Shown piece after piece: positions 20,098 through 30,115 of a DNA stretch of 64,000 nucleotides. Within the stretch, counting starts at the first letter, position 1; the number at the start of each line of letters is the position of its first letter. Both the position numbers and the translations under genes were made by a program. The stretch lies in contig JAKSNF010000004.1 in assembly GCA_024400115.1 (NCBI GenBank), positions 79,789 through 143,788 of the forward strand. Reading direction: 5' to 3'. A model generated the notes under the pieces. That model searched no databases and was not told where the DNA came from. It saw only the letters and a program-made list of their open reading frames with translations. The stretch comes from Paludibacteraceae bacterium. Lineage in GTDB: Bacteria; Bacteroidota; Bacteroidia; Bacteroidales; Paludibacteraceae.

Positions 20098-20166
20098 TTT
20101 CTACTAAACTCTAAACTTTATAACTAGACGGCTTCTCTAAACTCTAAACTCTAAACTTTAAACTCA
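20098..20166. repeat. Intergenic CTCTAAA heptad repeat
   Basis: Heptads flank the core AACTAGACGGCTTCTCTAA. The same core (AACTAGACGGCTACTCTAC) is inside yggS at 55808-55826. Confidence 0.7.
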
Positions 20167-20170
20167 AAGA

Positions 20171-20953
20171 CTAATGTTGGTATTTACCAACGAAGCGTAT
20201 AGCGAGGCGGACGAGGAAGTCGGGCGTGTGCTTCAATAACGGCGTGCATAGGTGATTGATGACACCGGGCATATCCGTTTTCTTCTTGGTTTTAAACAGT
20301 TTACGAAGGGCACGCTTGACTAACTTTTCAGGCGGAATAGAGACCGTTAGGTTCACCGCTAATTTGCGCAGGTTAGGTGCTAAACCGAACAAAGCCGTAT
20401 CTACCGCACCGGGGGTCATAACGAGTACATGCACGCCCTTGGGCATGAGTTCGTACCAAAGGGACTTACTGAAATTATAGATAAACGCCTTGGTGGAGTT
20501 ATAGGTCTGGATACCCGGCATTGCCATCCACGCGGACATAGACGACATATTGAGTATATATCCCCTACCCCGCTTGACCATGTCCTCTCCAAAGAGGCGG
20601 CACAGTTTAGCGACGGTTATCATATGCAGATTGAGCATAAGCTCAATGCGGCGCATAGAGGTCTCGCAATAGGGGTTGAAGAAGAACACGCCGGCGTTAT
20701 TGATAAGGGTATCCACAACGAGGTTATTGGTTTGACAGTAAGCGAAGAGTTGCTCCGCTGCGTCCTGTTGGCTGAGGTCAGCGTACTTGGCAATGGTCGT
20801 AACGCCGTACTGCTCATGCAGTTCAGCGGCGACGGCAGCCAGTTCCGCCTCTTGGTTACTGACGAGCAAGAGGTCGCTCTTGTAGTCACGCGCCAGTTGT
20901 GTGGCGTATTGCAAGCCTATTCCGGAGCTTGCGCCGGTTACTAAACTTAACAT
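20171..20953 (-). CDS. Short-chain dehydrogenase/reductase
   Basis: A 260-aa classical SDR: cofactor motif TGASSGIGLQYA, NNAGVFFF, and the catalytic YNSTKAF. The C-terminal tail (PEKLVKRALRKLFKTKKKTD) is basic and the end hydrophobic, as in SDRs acting on lipids or quinones. Substrate not deducible. Its start overlaps the phosphoribosyltransferase gene by 7 bp. Confidence 0.88.
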   Translation of the reverse strand: MLSLVTGASSGIGLQYATQLARDYKSDLLLVSNQEAELAAVAAELHEQYGVTTIAKYADLSQQDAAEQLFAYCQTNNLVVDTLINNAGVFFFNPYCETSMRRIELMLNLHMITVAKLCRLFGEDMVKRGRGYILNMSSMSAWMAMPGIQTYNSTKAFIYNFSKSLWYELMPKGVHVLVMTPGAVDTALFGLAPNLRKLAVNLTVSIPPEKLVKRALRKLFKTKKKTDMPGVINHLCTPLLKHTPDFLVRLAIRFVGKYQH

Positions 20954-21450
20954 ATTCCAATATAAGGGTGCATGCGGTCACAGGAGCCTTGGCTATCTAA
21001 GCCGCAGCCGTAAAAGAAGTCGTCCGAATCGTCCACAATACAACTATCCAACACCAATCCCGATGTGTCCGTCGTGGTGCGAGACAGAAGGGTGAAGAAA
21101 TGTACCGACTTAGCCTTACGACGCTGCAACATCTTCAAGATAGCACGAGACGTATTGCCCGTATCACATATATCATCTAACACAACGACATCCCTACCCT
21201 CTAAGGACGGGATATCGAAATAGTCCCAAATCAAACGCTCACGAATGAAGCCATTATAAGAATGACCCTTCATGAAATAAACCTGATTACGCATGTCAGG
21301 CATACAATCAAACACATGCATAGCAAACCACACACCGCCGTTCATCATTACGACATAGACGACGCTGTCATTTAGCACGCCACGCGTTTGCAGTTCTTTG
21401 ACTGTTTGTTTTAAGCGTTCTGATACGAACGCAGCTTCATATTTTACCAT
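20947..21450 (-). CDS. Hypoxanthine phosphoribosyltransferase-like protein
   Basis: A 167-aa type I phosphoribosyltransferase. The PRPP motif is [14 protein letters not shown]; the flexible-loop region is [10 protein letters not shown] and the N-terminal [15 protein letters not shown] fits the HPRT PPi loop. Purine salvage is likely; guanine or xanthine specificity is possible. Placed directly after glyA with a 7-bp overlap. Confidence 0.85.
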   Translation of the reverse strand: MVKYEAAFVSERLKQTVKELQTRGVLNDSVVYVVMMNGGVWFAMHVFDCMPDMRNQVYFMKGHSYNGFIRERLIWDYFDIPSLEGRDVVVLDDICDTGNTSRAILKMLQRRKAKSVHFFTLLSRTTTDTSGLVLDSCIVDDSDDFFYGCGLDSQGSCDRMHPYIGIC

Positions 21451-22724
21451 GCAAAGAGGGGATGTTGATTCATTTCACGATTAACCTCAGCGCGAACGGA
21501 GGCTATATTAGCCTCGCTAAGCGGATCAGACAGAACCTTGTCAATCAGATCAACAATCCAAGGCATCTTATCGTCCTTCAAGCCACGGGTAGTGATAGCC
21601 GGCGTACCGAAGCGGAGACCAGAGGTCTGGAAAGCCGAACGGGTATCAAAGGGTACCATGTTCTTATTGGTCGTAATGTCCGCACTAACGAGTGCTTGCT
21701 CAGCTACCTTACCCGTCAAGTCGGGGTATTTGGTACGCAAGTCAACCAACATCGAGTGGTTATCCGTTCCGCCGGAGATGATCTTATAGCCCTTATCTAT
21801 AAATGCTTGTGCCATGACGGCAGCGTTCTTCTTGACTTGCTTTTGGTAGGTAACAAATTCGGGTTGGAGAGCCTCCCCAAAAGCGACAGCTTTAGCGGCA
21901 ATGACATGCTCTAACGGTCCGCCTTGCGTACCCGGGAAGACGGCAGAGTCGATGAGTGCGGACATCATCTTAATCTCGCCCTTAGGTGTGGTTTTACCCC
22001 ACGGATTGGGGAAGTCCTTACCGATGAGGATAACGCCACCACGCGGGCCACGGAGGGTCTTGTGGGTAGTAGAGGTAACGATGTGTGCATACTTAACGGG
22101 GTTATCGAGCAAACCGGCAGCAATGAGTCCGGCAGGGTGCGCCATATCAACCATAAAGATAGCGCCTATCTCGTCTGCCACCTTACGAATACGGGCATAA
22201 TCCCATTCGCGTGAGTAGGCAGAAGCGCCTGCAATGATCAGTTTGGGACGCTCAGCAAGGGCTTTCTTCTCCAGTTCGTCATAGTCAACACGACCGGTAG
22301 CCTCATCCAAACTATAATCGATAGCATGGAAAACGAGACCCGAGAAGTTCACAGCTGAACCGTGACTGAGGTGACCGCCGTGGGCAAGGTTGAGTCCCAT
22401 AAACGTATCTCCGGGTTTGAGGCATGCCATAAAGACGCACATATTGGCTTGAGCACCGGAGTGCGGCTGCACATTGACGTACTCAGCGTTATAGAGCTTC
22501 TTGAGACGCTCGCGAGCTACATTCTCGCTCAAGTCCACAATCTCGCAACCACCGTAATAGCGGTGAGCGGGATAGCCCTCGGCATATTTATTGGTCATCA
22601 CACTACCCATTGCCTCCATTACTTGGTCAGAAACAAAGTTCTCACTGGCAATAAGTTCAATTCCTTTCGTTTGACGCTCACGCTCCCGAGCAATGAGGTC
22701 GAAAATTTCCGTATCGCGTAACAT
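21444..22724 (-). CDS. glyA: Serine hydroxymethyltransferase
   Basis: A 426-aa PLP enzyme interconverting serine and glycine with tetrahydrofolate. PLP lysine in [17 protein letters not shown]; other signatures are [19 protein letters not shown] and [15 protein letters not shown]. Full length. A consensus promoter lies at 22753-22784 and begins the minus-strand housekeeping run that ends at pyrG. Confidence 0.97.
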   Translation of the reverse strand: MLRDTEIFDLIARERERQTKGIELIASENFVSDQVMEAMGSVMTNKYAEGYPAHRYYGGCEIVDLSENVARERLKKLYNAEYVNVQPHSGAQANMCVFMACLKPGDTFMGLNLAHGGHLSHGSAVNFSGLVFHAIDYSLDEATGRVDYDELEKKALAERPKLIIAGASAYSREWDYARIRKVADEIGAIFMVDMAHPAGLIAAGLLDNPVKYAHIVTSTTHKTLRGPRGGVILIGKDFPNPWGKTTPKGEIKMMSALIDSAVFPGTQGGPLEHVIAAKAVAFGEALQPEFVTYQKQVKKNAAVMAQAFIDKGYKIISGGTDNHSMLVDLRTKYPDLTGKVAEQALVSADITTNKNMVPFDTRSAFQTSGLRFGTPAITTRGLKDDKMPWIVDLIDKVLSDPLSEANIASVRAEVNREMNQHPLFAW

Positions 22725-22752
22725 GGTAATTAAAATAATAAAAATTTTGCTG

Positions 22753-22784
22753 CAAAATTACGAAAAATAATTGACATCTCCAAA
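22753..22784 (-). promoter_or_regulatory. glyA promoter
   Basis: Minus-strand TTTG (22781-22784), 20-nt spacer, TAATTTTG (22753-22760). Confidence 0.75.
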
Positions 22785-22840
22785 TTTTTCTACGTTTTTA
22801 CGCAAAAGGGCACAATAAAAAACACATTTTTTCAAAAAAA

Positions 22841-22872
22841 TTTGCATATATTAAAATAAAGTTGTAACTTTG
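22841..22872 (+). promoter_or_regulatory. Promoter of the GLUG surface protein operon
   Basis: TTTG (22841-22844), 20-nt spacer, TAACTTTG (22865-22872). The ~100-nt leader that follows is GC-rich in CG steps (GTGCGCGAGCACGACGTG). Confidence 0.75.
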
Positions 22873-22977
22873 CACGCTTTTTTGAGTGCGCGAGCACGAC
22901 GTGTACGTTGGACGCGTGATATATTTGGAAAAACGCACATAAAAGATGAAACTAAAACTAACTAAAATTTTAGGTAT

Positions 22978-25900
22978 ATGAAAAAGAGATTTTTACTTTT
23001 GTTTATGATTGCTTGTTCTTGCTTTATGTGGGGACAGAGCATCACGATTGAGACCCTTGACGATCTCATCGACTTGTTCACTAACAACGTGGCACAAAAC
23101 GGCTATGCCGGTCAAACGATTGAGTTGAACAACGACTTGACCATCACTAAACCTTGGCGTCCGATTGGTACCGCTGCCCAGCCGTTCCAAGGTACGTTTA
23201 AGGGTAATGGACACGTCATTTCCGGATTAGGCGCCATCAGCGGAACCGATGGTGTAGGTTTATTCGGTTATGTAGGAGCTAACGGTACCATTCAAGAATT
23301 AGGTATCGGTACGGGACACATTAAAACGATGAAGAACGATGTGTGCCAGAACATCGGTTCCCTTGCCGGACACAACGCCGGTAAGATTGTTCGCTGCTGG
23401 AACATGGCCACGATTGAGGCTAACGGCACGAACGTAGGTGGATTAGTGGGACAGAACGCGGGTACGATTGAAGACTGCTACAATGCCGGTCCTATTCTTA
23501 AAGCGACCGATATTATCGGCGGTTTAGTAGGTATGAACACGGGTAAAATCAACCGCTGCTACAATATCGGTTTTGCCCGTAATGGTTATGGACTGGTAGA
23601 AAAGAGCACCGGTACGATTACCGAGGGTTACTATGATAGTCAGTTATATGTCCAAATACCTGAGCCCTTCGAACATTTCGATCCCGAAGGCGTTACGGCA
23701 GTAGAGAAGACTGAAACGATGTTTAGTCTCTTTGCTTCGAGTGAGCAATGGACGAACAGTAATGATAACTATCCGATGTTGACTGTGTTTAAGGATCACG
23801 ATGCAGCAAAAGTGAGTGTAGCTTCCGCTGATGTAGATCCCCTCGATGGCTCTTTAGTAGAAAACCACATGAATGTCTTGATTGGTTTCTTTAAAGTCAA
23901 CACCGCTAATGGTGTTAGTTGGAACACAACGAGTACGGAGCAAGCCAACTGGGTATTTCCCATAAGTGGTAATGAATGGGGAATATCTCATCCTTGCCGT
24001 CCGACAGAATGTATATTGACGGTAAGCAAGGGCAATCATGTACGTGAGGTATATGCTGCTCCCTTGCCGGTGAACCCCTTTGATCCGGGTGTTCTATTAG
24101 CCGATACACAAACGATTTGCGTAGATGACACACTTTATTTCCAGCATGTTGAATATGTTACTTACGGAGATCCGGGTGGAGGTGTTTTGGATTACAAAAT
24201 GTTGTTAATCGCCACTCAATTCAACTTTGATGGTGATTCGATTAAGAACGACACCATTCTCGATGCAGGATTTGGAGAATACTATGATTTGTTCTGGCAC
24301 GGAGGACATTGGATTCCCACTGAACCCGGTATTTATAAGATTAGACGTTATGCGGCAGATAGTCAATGTCATTTAGACTATGCAGAGGCGTATGGTTGTA
24401 TACCTGTCATTGCACCGGATACGGTTAATCCCGGTGACATTAATGCTTCTGAGAGCGATTCTTTATGCTATGCCGACTCCGTTATCACCATCACCAATAA
24501 GGAATTGGCGGTTTGCCCGGGAACGAAGCTCCTATATTATTGGACGGTCAATGGCGATTCGATTGAGGGAGCCCATGCCGCTGATTTGGAGTACACATTA
24601 CCGCAACCGGGTACTTACTCTTTCCTTCGCTATGCTTATAACGACAAATGCACGAGTAAGGAAGAGGCTAAAGTAGCTCCGACCGAGTACAATGTAATAT
24701 TGTTAGACGAATTTAAGGAAGGGGAGATAAACAGTACCGACACCTTCCGCATTTGTAATCCGGAGGATGTAATTAGTTCGGTGGGTACCATCACGGCTAC
24801 TGCGGCTACCGGCGGAGACAATAAGATTGGTTATCAATGGTATATGATTGCGGGCGAAACGGCAACAGCTATCAGTGGTGCCACCTCGCAAGACTTGACT
24901 TTGAGTGACGTAGCCGATCAATTGTCATTTGAGTTTGACAAGACCTATTCTATCTTCCGTATGGTGAACGACAGCATGTGTCAAACGGAGCCTATTTCGT
25001 CAAAGGATACCGTGGTTATTATCGTTTATCCCGAATTTAAAGTAGGTAATATCCCTGTCGCAGACGACTCCATTTGTTCAGAAGGGAATCACAAGGTAAC
25101 CATTAATAGTGTAACGGATGCTACTTTTGGTTCGTTGGATGTTTACTATTTCTGGACGGTTCAATTTGCCAATGGTAATGAGGATTCGATACGAGGAGAG
25201 AATAACGCATCGTTGATCGACTATGCCGATTTCAGCGCTTCCGGAACGTACACTTTCCGCCGTTATGCTTACAACACCCTTTGCGTGGATAGAGACTATG
25301 CTAAAGTGGCATTAGAGGAATATAAAGTAACGCTCTTGGAAGAGTTCAACCCCGGTTCTATCGTCTCTGACTCCATTGTGGTATGCACAGTAGAAGAAGC
25401 GTTGGCACTCATCTCTACCATTCAAGGCAATCCCGCTACCGGTGGTGACGGAACGTATTTGTACAAATGGAATATGCGTGAAGAGGGAACGACGGATATG
25501 ATACCCGATTCGATAGCCAATGAGAAAGACTTAGATTTGACAAAAGTTACCTTACGACAAGGTTTCAAATATACGTTCTATCGTGAAGCCAAGGACGATT
25601 ACTGCCAAACCGAGTGGCAACAAAGTGACAATACGTATGTCATTGAGATCTTCGGAGCCGTTACCGCTGGTGAGATTGAGAACAAGACGATTGACTCGAC
25701 TTGTATGATAGCTTCACAGACGGAGCAGTTTGATGTAGTGATTGGTTCTGTTAAGGATGCCACCACACCCAAAGGCGACATCGTTTATACGTGGTATATG
25801 ACCATCAATGGCGGTACTCCCGTTATCGTTGGTAATGATACGACCTTAACCTACACGATTGAAACGAAGGACATTACCGGACTGACCACCTACACGTTCT

Positions 25901-26883
25901 ATCGTACCGCGATGAATAGAAATTGCGACAGTGAGGAAGTGCGCGATGCAGGACAGACAACGGTACAAGTAAGTCTGACCGGAACCATTGATAAAGAGAT
26001 TATTCTTTGTGAATCGCAGTTCGTCAATGGCAAATACGATTATTACTATCCGGTGGACAATCCGTACCGTAAAGTTACGTTTGACTTGAACGATCCCAAA
26101 CCGATTAGTTTCTCTGACCTTATGGCCAGCACTACTTGCCCACCCTACGTGACATTAACTCCGGTAATTATTCCTTCTCCGGCAATCTCGACAGAGAGTG
26201 AAGCTGAGATTTGTCAAGATGGTGAAGACGGCACCATAACCCTTTACTTCCTCATGGAAAAAGGTTCGGCTGATATGTACAGCATTGAGTTAAGTGAAGG
26301 TTTGAGACCGTACTTTAACAACCAAGCTTACATCACTGGTGATTTGAACGAAGTGGTACACGAAGGCGAACGCGGTGCGATCACACTCCAATGCAGTCGT
26401 ATCGGTTTATTAGGTGATAAGATTATGTATTTGCAAGTAGGAACCAAATCGGAGCAAAGCGGACAAGAGACTTGCTTCAGCGCTCCCAAGGAAATCCGAT
26501 TACAGATAGCACAAGGTGGTTATATCATGAGCAAGTACGACAAAGTGCTGTTCATTGACAATAACCCCAAGAAAGATACGGATCATAAGTTCATTGATTA
26601 CCAATGGTATAAGAACGGTGCTCCCGTGGAAGGTGCTAAGGGTCAATATTATAGCGAAGGAGGCGAAATCCTTCATGGTAGTTATTTTGCTGACTTGACG
26701 TACTTAGAGAACGGACAGCCCGTTGTACTACGTACCTGTACGATGGAGATGCCGATTGAGAACAGCAGAAGAACTGCCGTTCCTACGGAGAACATATCCA
26801 AGCAATTGGAGAACGGACGAATCGTTATTCAACGTGGAGATGCGAAATTCGATGTATTAGGTAATAAAATCAGTAGTTTGTAA
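22978..26883 (+). CDS. Large secreted protein with GLUG motifs and Ig-like tandem repeats
   Basis: 1301 aa with a signal peptide (MKKRFLLLFMIACSCFMWGQ). Residues ~60-220 hold GLUG-type repeats (GGLVGQNAGTIEDCYNAG, GGLVGMNTGKINRCYNIG). From ~500 a ~200-residue unit appears twice (starting near 519 and 721): YYWTVNGDSI / YYFWTVQFANG, then SFLRYAYNDKC / TFRRYAYNTLC, EYNVILLDEF / EYKVTLLEEF and ATGGDNKIGYQWYM / ATGGDGTYLYKWNM. Further divergent copies follow. The C-terminus (ENGRIVIQRGDAKFDVLGNK) resembles the short C-terminal strand segment on type IX-secreted proteins, though I cannot confirm export by that route. Adhesin-like or structural role inferred. Followed by an OmpA-LysM gene in the same operon. 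Confidence 0.8.
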   Translation: MKKRFLLLFMIACSCFMWGQSITIETLDDLIDLFTNNVAQNGYAGQTIELNNDLTITKPWRPIGTAAQPFQGTFKGNGHVISGLGAISGTDGVGLFGYVGANGTIQELGIGTGHIKTMKNDVCQNIGSLAGHNAGKIVRCWNMATIEANGTNVGGLVGQNAGTIEDCYNAGPILKATDIIGGLVGMNTGKINRCYNIGFARNGYGLVEKSTGTITEGYYDSQLYVQIPEPFEHFDPEGVTAVEKTETMFSLFASSEQWTNSNDNYPMLTVFKDHDAAKVSVASADVDPLDGSLVENHMNVLIGFFKVNTANGVSWNTTSTEQANWVFPISGNEWGISHPCRPTECILTVSKGNHVREVYAAPLPVNPFDPGVLLADTQTICVDDTLYFQHVEYVTYGDPGGGVLDYKMLLIATQFNFDGDSIKNDTILDAGFGEYYDLFWHGGHWIPTEPGIYKIRRYAADSQCHLDYAEAYGCIPVIAPDTVNPGDINASESDSLCYADSVITITNKELAVCPGTKLLYYWTVNGDSIEGAHAADLEYTLPQPGTYSFLRYAYNDKCTSKEEAKVAPTEYNVILLDEFKEGEINSTDTFRICNPEDVISSVGTITATAATGGDNKIGYQWYMIAGETATAISGATSQDLTLSDVADQLSFEFDKTYSIFRMVNDSMCQTEPISSKDTVVIIVYPEFKVGNIPVADDSICSEGNHKVTINSVTDATFGSLDVYYFWTVQFANGNEDSIRGENNASLIDYADFSASGTYTFRRYAYNTLCVDRDYAKVALEEYKVTLLEEFNPGSIVSDSIVVCTVEEALALISTIQGNPATGGDGTYLYKWNMREEGTTDMIPDSIANEKDLDLTKVTLRQGFKYTFYREAKDDYCQTEWQQSDNTYVIEIFGAVTAGEIENKTIDSTCMIASQTEQFDVVIGSVKDATTPKGDIVYTWYMTINGGTPVIVGNDTTLTYTIETKDITGLTTYTFYRTAMNRNCDSEEVRDAGQTTVQVSLTGTIDKEIILCESQFVNGKYDYYYPVDNPYRKVTFDLNDPKPISFSDLMASTTCPPYVTLTPVIIPSPAISTESEAEICQDGEDGTITLYFLMEKGSADMYSIELSEGLRPYFNNQAYITGDLNEVVHEGERGAITLQCSRIGLLGDKIMYLQVGTKSEQSGQETCFSAPKEIRLQIAQGGYIMSKYDKVLFIDNNPKKDTDHKFIDYQWYKNGAPVEGAKGQYYSEGGEILHGSYFADLTYLENGQPVVLRTCTMEMPIENSRRTAVPTENISKQLENGRIVIQRGDAKFDVLGNKISSL

Positions 26884-26918
26884 TGATTGGTAATTTTGTA
26901 ATAAAGGAGGACACGATT

Positions 26919-28727
26919 ATGAAAAAGACAATAATAGCAATTATCCTTATTGCGAGTAGCGTACAATTAATGGCACGCGAGTATCCTGATTCCGTTTTAG
27001 AAGCCAGTCAAGCACAAGCACGTATTAACAAAGGACTGAGCATTGAACTCAGCGGTGGTGTTGGTATGAGCCGTATTGATTTCCAGCACTGGGGACAAAA
27101 AGGAAACGAAGCTTTCCAAAACAACAATTTAGGTCAAAAGATCTCTTTCCCGAGTGGTAATGCAGCTCTTGGACTGACCTATTATTTCATTCCCAGTTTC
27201 GGTATAGGAACGGGATTGGAGTTTACGAACTATACTTCTAAGACGGCATTCAAGTCACCCTTACAGTTTGAGGCAACGGATAAGTACGGAGACAACTATA
27301 TTCAAACCATCCGCACCGATGCTACTGAGCGACAAGACTTATATATGTTAGAGATTCCCGTAGGTTTACATTTCCGCGCTTTGGGCGAGGGTAAGAAAGT
27401 TGGTTTTATCGGAGCGTTAGGTGTTAAGTTCGGTTTGCCGATGAAGAGTACGTATCAAATGAAAGATGCGTACACCATCTACAATAATATCTATTATCCT
27501 ATTTATGATTTGGCTATTGAGCAGATTCCAACTGTTATTGAGCATGGTACTGCACAACCCTATTCGGGTTCGTTCGGAACTTTAGTGTCGGGAGACAAGC
27601 GCTACAATATGGCTAAGTTCAATTATGCCGGATATGCCCAACTCGGTGTGCTCTTCCAACTCAGCCAACATGTTGACATGAGTTTGAGTGCTTTTGCTAC
27701 TTACTACATCAATGACGTATTGGACAATCACGGATACGAACCCGTTAGTTTCGGTGGTGCTCTGCCGGAAGGTGAATACCCCACCCGACTGAGTAACAAT
27801 CGCACCGAAATGGGTTTTGTCAATACCAATGCCGTTAGTTCATTGCATCCTTGGAACGTAGGATTAAAAGTAGGATTCCACTTCAACACGGATAAGACGG
27901 ATGCTAAAAAGGAGTATGATAAGCAAGAACGCGAAAAAGAACGTTTGGCACGCAAATCAGCTCGCGAAGAACGCTTAAGAAACGATAGCATCGTAACCGA
28001 TAGTTTGAAACCTGATCCGAACTATCCTGATACATTATCTTATTTCGAGGATAAACTCACAGAAGATACCATCAGCGAACAACCCGAAAGAGAATGCGAA
28101 TGCATCGACACCATATATATATACGTGCACGATACAATCTACGTACATGACAGTGTGATTACGACCATTGAAAATCCTGCAGAGCAGATATCTGATATAA
28201 TGGCAAAGAGTATCATTTGGTTCGCTTTAGATTCCGATGTGCCTATCTTACAACCGGAAGATATCTTGATTAATATGGCAGCCATTCTAAAAGCTCATCC
28301 GCAGCAACGCGTATATGTAACCGGACACGCATGTAAATTAGGTAAACCCGATTATAACATGGATTTGGCTATGCGTCGTGCCAAAGCCGTTGCTAAGCAA
28401 TTGAAAGCTTTAGGTGTAAAAGATGAGCAGATGATTATCCAAACCAGAGGTGCCAATGTACCCTACCGTTTCAATGGCAAACACACGTTAGAGAAGGATC
28501 GTCGTGTGGAGATTATTCCCGTAGAGATGGTAGATGAGGTTGCCGAAAGCGTTCAGCAGCAAGGTGAGCAGGTGGTATTAAAAGCAGGAGACCGATTGGC
28601 AAAATTAGCCCGTAAATATTACGGTAATACCGAGGATTGGATTCTTATTTACAATGCCAATAAGGACGTTATTACCAATCCGGATGTTTTACCGGTAGGC
28701 AAAACGATTATTATTCCCACCAAATAA
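26919..28727 (+). CDS. Outer membrane beta-barrel / OmpA / LysM protein
   Basis: Start at the ATG at 26919 behind AAAGGAGGACACG (MKKTIIAIILIASS signal peptide); 602 aa. Residues ~20-320 look like an outer membrane barrel (alternating aromatic strands, GIGTGLEFTNY, LGVKFGLP). A charged linker (KEREKERLARKSAREERLR) follows, then an OmpA peptidoglycan-binding domain (VYVTGHACKLGKPDYNMDLA, RRAKAVAKQL, KDRRVEIIPV) and a final LysM domain (GDRLAKLARKYYGNTEDW, LPVGKTIIIP). It would tether the outer membrane to peptidoglycan and may support the preceding surface protein. Confidence 0.88.
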   Translation: MKKTIIAIILIASSVQLMAREYPDSVLEASQAQARINKGLSIELSGGVGMSRIDFQHWGQKGNEAFQNNNLGQKISFPSGNAALGLTYYFIPSFGIGTGLEFTNYTSKTAFKSPLQFEATDKYGDNYIQTIRTDATERQDLYMLEIPVGLHFRALGEGKKVGFIGALGVKFGLPMKSTYQMKDAYTIYNNIYYPIYDLAIEQIPTVIEHGTAQPYSGSFGTLVSGDKRYNMAKFNYAGYAQLGVLFQLSQHVDMSLSAFATYYINDVLDNHGYEPVSFGGALPEGEYPTRLSNNRTEMGFVNTNAVSSLHPWNVGLKVGFHFNTDKTDAKKEYDKQEREKERLARKSAREERLRNDSIVTDSLKPDPNYPDTLSYFEDKLTEDTISEQPERECECIDTIYIYVHDTIYVHDSVITTIENPAEQISDIMAKSIIWFALDSDVPILQPEDILINMAAILKAHPQQRVYVTGHACKLGKPDYNMDLAMRRAKAVAKQLKALGVKDEQMIIQTRGANVPYRFNGKHTLEKDRRVEIIPVEMVDEVAESVQQQGEQVVLKAGDRLAKLARKYYGNTEDWILIYNANKDVITNPDVLPVGKTIIIPTK

Positions 28728-28762
28728 TAAGATTAAACTAAAAACAAATATTAAATAACATC

Positions 28763-30115
28763 ATGCAACAAATCAAACTGAAAAAGGGTTTGGACATTCC
28801 GATGTGTGGCGCTGCTGCATTAACCATAGGCAGCATTAATCGTCCCACCGTTTATAAGATTGTTCCGGACCACTATGCCGGCTTGACCCCGAAACTAATG
28901 GTCAAGGAAGGCGACCAAGTGAAAGCGGGTAGTCCCCTCTTTCATGACAAACAGTTTGCTGAGTTAATCGTGACCTCCCCCGTTAGCGGTAAGGTTGTAG
29001 AAATCAACCGCGGCGAACGTCGTAAGGTTATGTTCATTGGCATAAAAGCCGACATCAAAACGGACTATGTTCAATTCGATCTCAAGCAAAATGTTAAAGA
29101 CTTGCTGCTGCAATCGGGTCTATGGGCTTATATCAAGCAACGCCCTTACGACTGCATCGCAATGCCAAGTAAACAACCTAAGGCGATCTTCGTATCAACT
29201 TTTGACACCGCTCCGTTGGCTCCCGATTACGGCTTTGTTTTAGCCGGTAAGGGCAACTTCATTCAAGCCGGTATTAACGCGTTGAGCGAATTAGCTCCGG
29301 TGTATGTCGGTCTGCAGCACAACAACAAGACAACAGACTTCGCCGCATTGAAGAACTGCACGCTTTATAGCGTAGAGGGTCCCCACCCCGCAGGCAACGT
29401 AGGCGTTCAGATTAACCACGTAGCTCCTATCGCAAAAGGTGAGACGGTCTTCACGGTTAACATCCAAGACTTGGCTATCATCGGTCAGTTCTTTACCACA
29501 GGTCAAGTGAAACAGGAGCGCCTCGTAGCTCTCACGGGAGATATGGCATTTGAACCACAGTACTTCCGTATCTTACCCGGTACGCCTGCCAGTGCTATTA
29601 CGCATTGCAATGTACGCAAGGACATGGCTACACGTATCATCTGCGGTAACGTACTAAGCGGAACGCAGATAACGGAAGACGAGAGTTTATGCTATCGCTG
29701 CAACCAAGTATCCATCTTAGCCGAAGGAACCGAGAAACATGAGTTCATGGGCTGGTTATTACCTCGCTTTAATGACTTTAACGCTAAGACGACCGATCCG
29801 GCTAAGTTCTTAGACAACGGTTTATGGTATTGGCTCTTTGGTCCTAAGCAATATAACTGGGACGCACGCGTTAAAGGTGGTCGTCGCGCTATCATCGTTA
29901 GCGGAGAATATGAGAAAGTCTTCCCCATGGATATTTATCCCGAGCAACTCATCAAAGCGATGATTGCCGGTAATATCGACAAGATGGAGCAACTCGGTGC
30001 TTACGAGGTGGCTCCCGAGGACTTCGCTTTATGTGAATATATCTGCACCTCCAAACTGCCCGTACAGGCTATCGTTAAGGAGGCATTAACTAACTTAAAG
30101 AAGGAGATTGAATAA
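28763..30115 (+). CDS. nqrA: Na+-translocating NADH:quinone reductase subunit A
   Basis: 450 aa. N-terminus IKLKKGLDIPMCGAA and the lipoyl-like DHYAGLTPKLMVKEGDQVKAGSPLFHDK are NqrA signatures; also PHPAGNVGVQINHVAPI. Peripheral subunit at the quinone end of the redox sodium pump. nqrB starts at its stop codon. Confidence 0.96.
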   Translation: MQQIKLKKGLDIPMCGAAALTIGSINRPTVYKIVPDHYAGLTPKLMVKEGDQVKAGSPLFHDKQFAELIVTSPVSGKVVEINRGERRKVMFIGIKADIKTDYVQFDLKQNVKDLLLQSGLWAYIKQRPYDCIAMPSKQPKAIFVSTFDTAPLAPDYGFVLAGKGNFIQAGINALSELAPVYVGLQHNNKTTDFAALKNCTLYSVEGPHPAGNVGVQINHVAPIAKGETVFTVNIQDLAIIGQFFTTGQVKQERLVALTGDMAFEPQYFRILPGTPASAITHCNVRKDMATRIICGNVLSGTQITEDESLCYRCNQVSILAEGTEKHEFMGWLLPRFNDFNAKTTDPAKFLDNGLWYWLFGPKQYNWDARVKGGRRAIIVSGEYEKVFPMDIYPEQLIKAMIAGNIDKMEQLGAYEVAPEDFALCEYICTSKLPVQAIVKEALTNLKKEIE

